Shown here piece by piece: positions 6,383-10,260 of a stretch of DNA of 10,260 nucleotides. The first letter of the stretch is position 1. Each line of letters starts with the position of its first letter. This stretch comes from Puniceicoccales bacterium (GTDB lineage Bacteria; Verrucomicrobiota; Verrucomicrobiia; Opitutales; UBA953). The DNA is taken from positions 1 through 10,260 of the forward strand of contig JAITPT010000065.1 of the NCBI GenBank assembly GCA_031289285.1, in the 5' to 3' direction. Both the position numbers and the translations under genes were made by a program. Below the pieces are notes generated by a model, which worked only from the letters and a program-made list of their open reading frames with translations, was not told where the DNA came from and did not search any database.

Positions 6383-8035
6383 TCACAAATCCGTGATTTT
6401 TTCAAAACGCGGGGCGAAGATGTGCATGATTATCCATGCGAGCAGGTAGGCGATGGCGCAATACACAAACACGATGGCGTAGCCAAGAGAGAGATTGTGT
6501 TGGCGGGCAAAGTAATCGAGCAACAGGCCGACAAAAGGCGTAAAAAGGAAACTGCCCAGCGTCCCCGCCATGCCCCCGATACCCGTTACCGAGCCAACCG
6601 CTTTTTTGGGAAACATATCGGGAACAGTTGTGAAAATGTTCGCCGACCACGCTTGGTGCGCCGCCGTGCCGATACCGATAGTTAAGATGGCAAGCCAGAT
6701 ATTCACATCGCCCAGCCTCATGGCGGCGAGCACCGTCAGCGGGAAAAGAGCGTAAATAAACATCGCACTTTTGCGGGCTTTTCCGATAGCGACACCGGAG
6801 TCGGCAAGCCGTTTGGGCAGGTAACCGCCAAAGATACTTCCGAAAACCGAAATCGTATAAACAACCGCGACCGCCACCGGCCAGACGACCAGCCCGGGCA
6901 CTTCTACGATTTTTGAAAACTCAACCGAGGGGCTGAAGACATTCGTAAAACTCGTCAGCTCCGAGAGTGCTTTTTGCAACGTGATGTTGTCGGCAAGCAT
7001 GTAAAACTTGTTGGCGACCTCCGGCTTGATTCCGGCGTCAATTAGCTGCGCATAGCTCGCGGCGGCGGGGTCGCTGCCGAGTGTTTTGAAGACCGAGAGC
7101 ACCTTAGCGGCGTCGTCGGGTTGAACGCCGATGGCGGCGAGTTTTTCGGAGGAAAGCGCACCAGGAACACCCTTCGGATAGGCTTCGAGGATGCGGCGTT
7201 TGTTCTCGTCGGAGAGAAATCCGGGCAACCAAAAAAGGTAGAACCACCAGACGGGGTCAGTGAAAAATTTGCCGAAAAAGAACGCCCACGTTTGCCGATA
7301 AGAAAGTAGCTTGAGCCACGGAACTTTTTCCTGTGCCGCTGCGCCGGAGTTTTCTGCCTGCTCGTCAGCGTCGCTGTGGATGTAGTCGTATTCCGCTTGG
7401 GAAAGTTTGCCGTCCGCAAGTTTTTCGGCGGGCGATTTGTAAATCGTCACCCAGAAAAACAGCCAGACAAGACCGACCGCGCCGGTGATGACAAACGCCC
7501 ATTGCCAGCTCCAACCGAAGAGTGTGCCAGCGGCGAGCAAGGGCACGACGATGGGCGCGAGAATGGCACCGATGTTTGTGCCGCTATTGTAAATGCCCGT
7601 CGCGAGCGCACGCTCTTTTTTCGGGAACCACTCGGAGACAGTTTTTTGCGCGGCGGGGAAGTTGCCCGCCTCGGTGACGCCGAGTGCCGCCCGCCACGCG
7701 GCGAACGAGAGGAAGCCAAACGAAAATGCGTGGCCGATGGCGGCGAAGCTCCAACCAGTGAGTGCCACGCCGTAGCCCTTCTTGCTGCCGAGCTTGTCAA
7801 TCCAACGCCCGACGACGAGCAGGCCGAGGGCGTAGGAGATTTGGAAGGCGTTCACGACCCACGAATACTCCTTGTTGCCCGGGCTATTGTCCTCCCAACG
7901 CAAGAGCGGAAGCAGCGTGTCTTTGAGTTGTCCGAGGACGTTTCGGTCAACGTAGTTGACGGTCGTAGCAAAAAACACGAGGGCGCAAATCGTCCAGCGG
8001 TAGTTGCCCGTTTTGGGTTTGTTTTCGGATGCCAT
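6383..8035 (-). CDS. MFS transporter, hexuronate (ExuT)-type, with insertion
   Basis: A 550-residue inner-membrane major facilitator of the anion:cation symporter (ACS) group, which takes up hexuronates and related organic anions. Evidence: TM1 ending NYVDRNVLG (27-35), the TM2-TM3 loop motif GRWIDKLGSKKGY (76-88), the TM4-region GVTEAGNFPAAQKTVSEWFPKKERALATG, TM7 with FFTDPVWWFYLFWLPGFL (257-274), and SVTGIGGMAGTLGS in TM11. These closely follow ExuT proteins. Those are usually about 430 residues; here roughly 105 extra residues (about 275-382) separate TM7 from TM8, charged and Ala-rich. The substrate is an inference. The frame extends upstream to 8218, but the extra residues are not transporter-like, and MASENKPKTGNYRWTI is a normal ACS start, so the ATG at 8035 is chosen; there is no clear Shine-Dalgarno. 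It is a single minus-strand gene, divergent from the RNA/Abi locus. Confidence 0.9.
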   Translation of the reverse strand: MASENKPKTGNYRWTICALVFFATTVNYVDRNVLGQLKDTLLPLLRWEDNSPGNKEYSWVVNAFQISYALGLLVVGRWIDKLGSKKGYGVALTGWSFAAIGHAFSFGFLSFAAWRAALGVTEAGNFPAAQKTVSEWFPKKERALATGIYNSGTNIGAILAPIVVPLLAAGTLFGWSWQWAFVITGAVGLVWLFFWVTIYKSPAEKLADGKLSQAEYDYIHSDADEQAENSGAAAQEKVPWLKLLSYRQTWAFFFGKFFTDPVWWFYLFWLPGFLSDENKRRILEAYPKGVPGALSSEKLAAIGVQPDDAAKVLSVFKTLGSDPAAASYAQLIDAGIKPEVANKFYMLADNITLQKALSELTSFTNVFSPSVEFSKIVEVPGLVVWPVAVAVVYTISVFGSIFGGYLPKRLADSGVAIGKARKSAMFIYALFPLTVLAAMRLGDVNIWLAILTIGIGTAAHQAWSANIFTTVPDMFPKKAVGSVTGIGGMAGTLGSFLFTPFVGLLLDYFARQHNLSLGYAIVFVYCAIAYLLAWIIMHIFAPRFEKITDL

Positions 8036-8170
8036 GTAGGTTGTGAAAAAGATGCGAGAGAGTGGGAGTGAAAGTTGGCGCGGCAAGCGCAGCGACGTGG
8101 CGTTATTTGGGAAAAGTTCCTTTTGAGCCGTGAGCCGTGAACCGCCAGCAGCGAACCGTGAAGCCGTGCG

Positions 8171-8221
8171 ACGGTGGGGAAAAAAAATCTGCAGGCAAGA
8201 TAGAACCTGCGCTCCCACCGT
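8171..8221. repeat. 51-bp nested palindrome
   Basis: The outer arms ACGGTGGG (8171-8178) and CCCACCGT (8214-8221) are perfect. Inside lies a second pair, GCAGG (8191-8195) and CCTGC (8206-8210). On the minus strand the inner GCAGG/CCTGC hairpin is followed by AGA and a T-run, so it has the form of a weak intrinsic terminator facing the MFS gene. On the plus strand it is just a REP-like palindrome. It lies about 135 bp upstream of the MFS start and about 55 bp before the first small-RNA promoter. Confidence 0.5.
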
Positions 8222-8223
8222 AA

Positions 8224-8277
8224 AAGCTGGGACAACATGTCTGGGGGTCTGACTGAAAAAAAGTTTCGTCCCAGCTT
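8224..8277. repeat. 10-bp inverted repeat reaching into the first RNA promoter
   Basis: AAGCTGGGAC (8224-8233) and GTCCCAGCTT (8268-8277) are perfect inverted copies separated by 34 bases. The right arm ends inside the -35 box of the first small-RNA unit. The second unit has a different sequence at the matching place, so the repeat is specific to copy 1. It could be an operator or the remnant of another palindrome. Confidence 0.5.
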
Positions 8278-8303
8278 GACAAACGCCCCCGCTCGTGCAT
8301 TGT
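8276..8303 (+). promoter_or_regulatory. Promoter of small RNA copy 1
   Basis: A perfect -35 TTGACA (8276-8281), a 16-base spacer, and a weak -10-like CATTGT (8298-8303). The identical boxes and spacing recur in copy 2, with one spacer base changed. The weak -10 means the call rests on the perfect -35, the duplication and the terminator just downstream. Confidence 0.55.
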
Positions 8304-8309
8304 CCGCGT

Positions 8310-8362
8310 TATTAAACCCGCCGCGCCTCTGCTTGTATGCGCATAACGGCGGGTGTTTTTTT
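8310..8362 (+). ncRNA. Predicted small RNA, copy 1 (possible RNA antitoxin)
   Basis: Predicted transcript of about 53 nt, starting roughly seven bases past the -10 box and ending in the T-run. Its fold is almost entirely one hairpin: ACCCGCC (8316-8322) with GGCGGGT (8348-8354), stacked on GCGC (8323-8326) with GCGC (8339-8342), a 5-nt bulge ATAAC on the 3' side, and the loop CTCTGCTTGTAT (8327-8338). Seven T follow at 8356-8362. It has no ORF and no ribosome-binding site. Copy 2 differs in the transcribed part by one loop base and one T. Its location before an AbiF-type HEPN gene suggests an antitoxin RNA; that role is inferred. Confidence 0.6.
8316..8362 (+). terminator. Intrinsic terminator of small RNA copy 1
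   Basis: A GC-rich stem ACCCGCC/GGCGGGT, extended to 8 bp if CG closes the helix instead of joining the inner GCGC pair, followed by TG and seven T. The hairpin is also the body of the predicted RNA, so terminator and RNA structure coincide. Confidence 0.75.
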
Positions 8363-8493
8363 GCCCAGCCACTCGACTGCAACCGCAACCGCTCGCAGCC
8401 GCCGCCACGCCACAAGCACCGACACGACGCGCACCAGACGCGGCAAGACAGCGGCGGGTTGAAATCGCACTCGAAAAAAGTTTTGCACCTCGC

Positions 8494-8521
8494 TTGACAA
8501 ACGCCCCGGCTCGTGCATTGT
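8494..8521 (+). promoter_or_regulatory. Promoter of small RNA copy 2
   Basis: TTGACA (8494-8499), a 16-base spacer and CATTGT (8516-8521), as in copy 1. Sequence upstream of the -35 differs much more between the copies than the promoter and transcript do, so selection seems to hold this part. This is also the nearest recognisable promoter for the abi gene, which could be reached only by reading through the terminator. Confidence 0.55.
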
Positions 8522-8527
8522 CCGCGT

Positions 8528-8581
8528 TATTAAACCCGCCGCGCCTCTGCTTGCATGCGCATAACGGCGGGTGTTTTTTTT
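8528..8581 (+). ncRNA. Predicted small RNA, copy 2 (possible RNA antitoxin)
   Basis: A predicted RNA of about 54 nt with the same structure as copy 1: outer stem 8534-8540 with 8566-8572, inner GCGC at 8541-8544 with 8557-8560, bulge ATAAC (8561-8565), loop CTCTGCTTGCAT (8545-8556) and eight T at 8574-8581. The core block including the promoter (about 92 bp) is duplicated at a fixed offset of 218 bp, with two substitutions and one T-run length change. The abi start codon follows 28 nt after the T-run. AbiF-type HEPN proteins are reported to be stably linked to a noncoding RNA that acts as antitoxin. Whether this RNA belongs to that class needs a covariance comparison. Confidence 0.62.
8534..8581 (+). 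terminator. Intrinsic terminator between small RNA copy 2 and abi gene
   Basis: A stem of at least 7 bp, ACCCGCC/GGCGGGT, followed by TG and eight T ending at 8581. It lies directly before the abi coding sequence. A leaky terminator here would let abundant short RNA and rare toxin mRNA be made from one promoter, as in type III toxin-antitoxin loci such as ToxIN. Confidence 0.75.
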
Positions 8582-8609
8582 GCCCAACCACTCAACGGCA
8601 ACCGCCGCC

Positions 8610-9560
8610 ATGCGATACGACAAGATCCCGCTTTCCCTCGAAAAGCAAGCCGACCAATTGTTGGCGCGAGGACTTGTCGCCGACAGAGCCAAACTCATCG
8701 CCCGCCTGAAAGCCGTGAACTACTATCGGCTGAGTGGTTACTGGTTTCCCTATCGCGCCTACGACTCCAGCGGGAAACGCACTGACCAATTTGCAACGGG
8801 AACGACCTTGGACAAGGTGTGGAGGCACCTCACCTTTGACCGCCGATTGCGCTGCATTTTTCTGGACGCCATCGAGCGCATCGAAGTCGCCGTGCGCTCC
8901 CGCCTCGTATTCCACTTCGTCCATGCGCACGGTGCCTTTGGGCACTTAGACAACAAAAATCTTCCCCGCTTCAAACCCGACGAACACGCGAATTGGCTGA
9001 ATGCTCTCAAGCGAGCGAAGGAAAGAGCGTCAAAAGCAAAGACTCCTTTCGTCACTCATTTTGACGCGACCTACGGCGATGTTCACAACGAACTCCCGCT
9101 CTGGATGGCTTGCGAACTGATGACGTGCGGCGATGCGCTCCGATTTGCAAACGCTGTCGAACCCTTCGTCATTGCCGCCGTGGCTACCGATTACGGATTT
9201 CCTATCAAGCGATTGGACTCTTGGATGAAAGCGGTTTTTACGGCGCGTAATTCATGCGCACACCATGCACGGATCTGGAACCAAATCGTGGGCGTCAAGC
9301 CCTTAGTTCCGCCCCTAAGCGAAGACCCCCAATGGCACATCACCACAGGAAACGTCAAGGGGACTGCCCCTGCTTTCTCGCCTGACAGAACCGGCCTTTT
9401 ACTGACCGTTTGCCATTTCTGGCTGGGGAAAATCTCCTCAACGACAAAATGGAAAGAGCGGCTGTTTCGCCTGTTTGACGGCTTCCCCGAAATCGAACAG
9501 GGCGAACTAAGAAACATCGGCTTGCCGGAAAACTGGCGGCAACACCCGCTCTGGCAATGA
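8610..9560 (+). CDS. Abi_2 family (AbiD/AbiF-type) HEPN protein
   Basis: A 316-residue cytosolic protein of the Abi_2 abortive-infection family. The N-terminus follows the family pattern: IPLSLEKQADQLLARGL, then the hallmark NYYRLSGYWFPYR (37-49), then LDKVWRHLTFDRRLRCIFLDAIERIEVAVRSRL. The likely catalytic HEPN motif R-X4-H is RNSCAH at 213-218, followed by HARIWN. HEPN motifs of this form act as metal-independent RNases, so an RNA-cleaving toxin or phage-defence effector is expected. The frame opens at a GTG at 8571, but that codon lies inside the terminator hairpin and the first 13 residues are unlike the family, so the ATG at 8610 is chosen; MRYDKIPLSLEKQ is a typical start. No strong Shine-Dalgarno is visible. 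The gene is alone on its strand, preceded by two predicted small RNAs and followed by an unrelated riboswitch-led gene. All key residues are intact. Confidence 0.92.
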   Translation: MRYDKIPLSLEKQADQLLARGLVADRAKLIARLKAVNYYRLSGYWFPYRAYDSSGKRTDQFATGTTLDKVWRHLTFDRRLRCIFLDAIERIEVAVRSRLVFHFVHAHGAFGHLDNKNLPRFKPDEHANWLNALKRAKERASKAKTPFVTHFDATYGDVHNELPLWMACELMTCGDALRFANAVEPFVIAAVATDYGFPIKRLDSWMKAVFTARNSCAHHARIWNQIVGVKPLVPPLSEDPQWHITTGNVKGTAPAFSPDRTGLLLTVCHFWLGKISSTTKWKERLFRLFDGFPEIEQGELRNIGLPENWRQHPLWQ

Positions 9561-9700
9561 GGCACATCCGCCTCGCCCTTGCCTCTGCCCTTGCCATTGC
9601 TCGCTCCCGCCTGCCCGCCCAAAACCGCCCTTGACCGTCCCCGCGCCACCCGTTTTTTTGCGCCCAGTTCTTTCACAGACCCTGTCCTTGTAAATTCGCG
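9561..9700. other. Spacer between abi gene and riboswitch
   Basis: A C-rich stretch with short direct words (GCCCTTGCC, TTGCC), a T7 run at about 9652-9659 and no convincing terminator hairpin. The promoter for the downstream riboswitch should lie here. TTGACC near 9630 and TTGTAAAT near 9688 are candidates, but their spacing to each other is wrong, so none is called. Confidence 0.4.
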
Positions 9701-9970
9701 AGCGCTTTGGGAATGCCGTGCAAACCGGCAACAGTCGCGCTGCGGTAACGGGCAACTCGCTGCCAACACCGGTCTCACACTTGGGTCGGCTGGTGCGCAA
9801 AGCCAATGGGCGTCTCCCGCAAAGGAGCAACCCGTGAAGGCGGCAGCGGGGCAGGCGGAAAATCAAACCACGCAGACCACGCAAACGCCGGAAGACGCAC
9901 TCCGTCCCTCGGCTCCTTGCTCGGCTTAGCGTTTTCCGCCGAAAGTCCGGAGTCCGAATACCACGCTTGC
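9701..9970 (+). promoter_or_regulatory. Cobalamin riboswitch (B12 element)
   Basis: The core of adenosylcobalamin-type riboswitches is recognisable in order: GGGAATGCCGTGCAAACC (from 9709) with TGCCG/CGGCA closing the P4-like stem, then CAGTCGCGCTGCGGTAACGGG (P5-like, about 9731-9752, two words joined here). Next come AAGCCAATGGG (9820-9830) and CCCGTGAAGGCGG (9831-9843), in place of the usual GCCACTG and GGGAAGGC. The B12-box-like AGTCCGAATACCACGC closes it at 9951-9966. A perfect 9-bp pair, GGCGGAAAA (9854-9862) and TTTTCCGCC (9932-9940), closes an extra arm of 69 nt. A hairpin GCGGC/GCCGC (9985-9997) lies 14 nt before the downstream ATG with no T-run, so translational control is more likely than termination. 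Some core bases deviate from consensus (GTGAAGGC for GGGAAGGC, ACGC for TGCC), so the call is strong but not certain. Confidence 0.72.
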
Positions 9971-10011
9971 GGGTTTTGTCACCAGCGGCCACGCCGCCTT
10001 CATCGCGAAAA

Positions 10012-10260
10012 ATGAAATTCGACATCAACTCTCTACTTTCCCTGCCAACGCTGCTCGCCGCCGTTGACGTCGCTCCCGCCTTCATGGGCGAAGCCGCCCG
10101 TGCGATGCTCGTTTTGAGCGCCGTCATTGCCACGGGCATGTCCGCTGGCTCGGTCAAAATCAAAGGCCTCGGCCTCGGCGCGGCGGCGGTGCTGTTCGCC
10201 GGATTGGCGTTCGGACACGCGGGCGGCGTCGGCGAGTTTTCCTTCAAACCCAACGCGGAA
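10012..10260 (+). CDS. YidE/AspT-type membrane transporter (5' part)
   Basis: The first 83 codons of a gene that continues beyond the window. After a hydrophobic N-terminal stretch the protein has a long membrane segment (about residues 30-65) with the pattern IATGMSAGSVKIKGLGLG, then AAAVLFAGLAFGHAGG. This matches the start of the duplicated domain of YidE/AspT putative transporters (aspartate:alanine exchanger family), where GxxKIxGxGLGxxGVLFxGLxFGH is characteristic. The substrate cannot be judged from this part. The ATG at 10012 begins 45 bases after the B12-box-like sequence, with a hairpin between them, so its translation is probably repressed by cobalamin. No other frame in the region competes convincingly. 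Confidence 0.75.
   Translation, partial: MKFDINSLLSLPTLLAAVDVAPAFMGEAARAMLVLSAVIATGMSAGSVKIKGLGLGAAAVLFAGLAFGHAGGVGEFSFKPNAE

Noticed and set aside
6069..6386. A 105-residue minus-strand reading frame behind the MFS gene
   Set aside because: It runs through the G13 tract and repeat ends, its composition is Ala/Val/Ser-rich without a domain, and it overlaps dispersed repeats.
8036..8218. N-terminal extension of the MFS transporter
   Set aside because: The 61 extra residues do not resemble transporter sequence and include translation of the palindrome at 8171-8221.
8571..8609. GTG start for the abi gene
   Set aside because: It lies within the terminator stem and T-run, and the added residues do not fit the Abi_2 N-terminus, which begins naturally at 8610.
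9579..9929. A 116-residue plus-strand reading frame between abi and the transporter
   Set aside because: It overlaps conserved riboswitch core segments and has a Pro/Ala/Gln-rich sequence without any domain or signal.
9507..10253. A 248-residue minus-strand reading frame opposite the riboswitch
   Set aside because: It is antisense to the abi 3' end, the riboswitch core and the transporter start, and is Arg/Gly/Ala-rich as expected for a shadow frame in high-GC DNA.

Overview
The window is high-GC bacterial DNA with proline/alanine-rich proteins and few clear Shine-Dalgarno sequences. It most resembles Opitutaceae-type Verrucomicrobiota. That assignment is an impression from protein style and repeat content and was not tested by a search. 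About 68% of the window is convincing coding sequence. The rest is unusually rich in palindromes, dispersed repeats and RNA elements.

Left part (1-5243): three tandem repeat units of about 133 bp (1-372) lie beyond the 3' end of a minus-strand gene run. Read in transcription order, the run is RNase PH (rph, 3748-3017), a DevA/LolD-like ABC ATPase (2994-2287) and an MsbA-like ABC exporter (2219-423). Divergent from rph, across an 85-bp gap, is a plus-strand lipoprotein of unknown function with a very proline-rich C-terminus (3834-5243).

Middle (5244-6382): 1.14 kb without a convincing gene. It holds a 359-bp nested inverted-repeat element (5337-5695), a 238-bp MITE-like element (5849-6086) whose ends match the heads of the repeats at 1-372, a G13 tract, and a further inverted repeat behind the transporter gene. 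A minus-strand hexuronate-type MFS transporter (8035-6383) follows, with an unusual cytoplasmic-loop-sized insertion.

Right part (8036-10260): the most interesting block. Between the MFS gene and a plus-strand Abi_2/AbiF-type HEPN protein (8610-9560) lie two near-identical promoter-plus-terminator units, 218 bp apart. Each predicts an RNA of about 54 nt. The second terminator ends 28 nt before the abi start codon. This looks like an RNA-antitoxin/HEPN-toxin locus with a duplicated RNA gene, and the terminator probably meters toxin expression. Next is a cobalamin-riboswitch-like leader (9701-9970), recognised by its core and a B12-box-like 3' end. It sits directly upstream of the first 83 codons of a YidE/AspT-type membrane transporter that runs out of the window.
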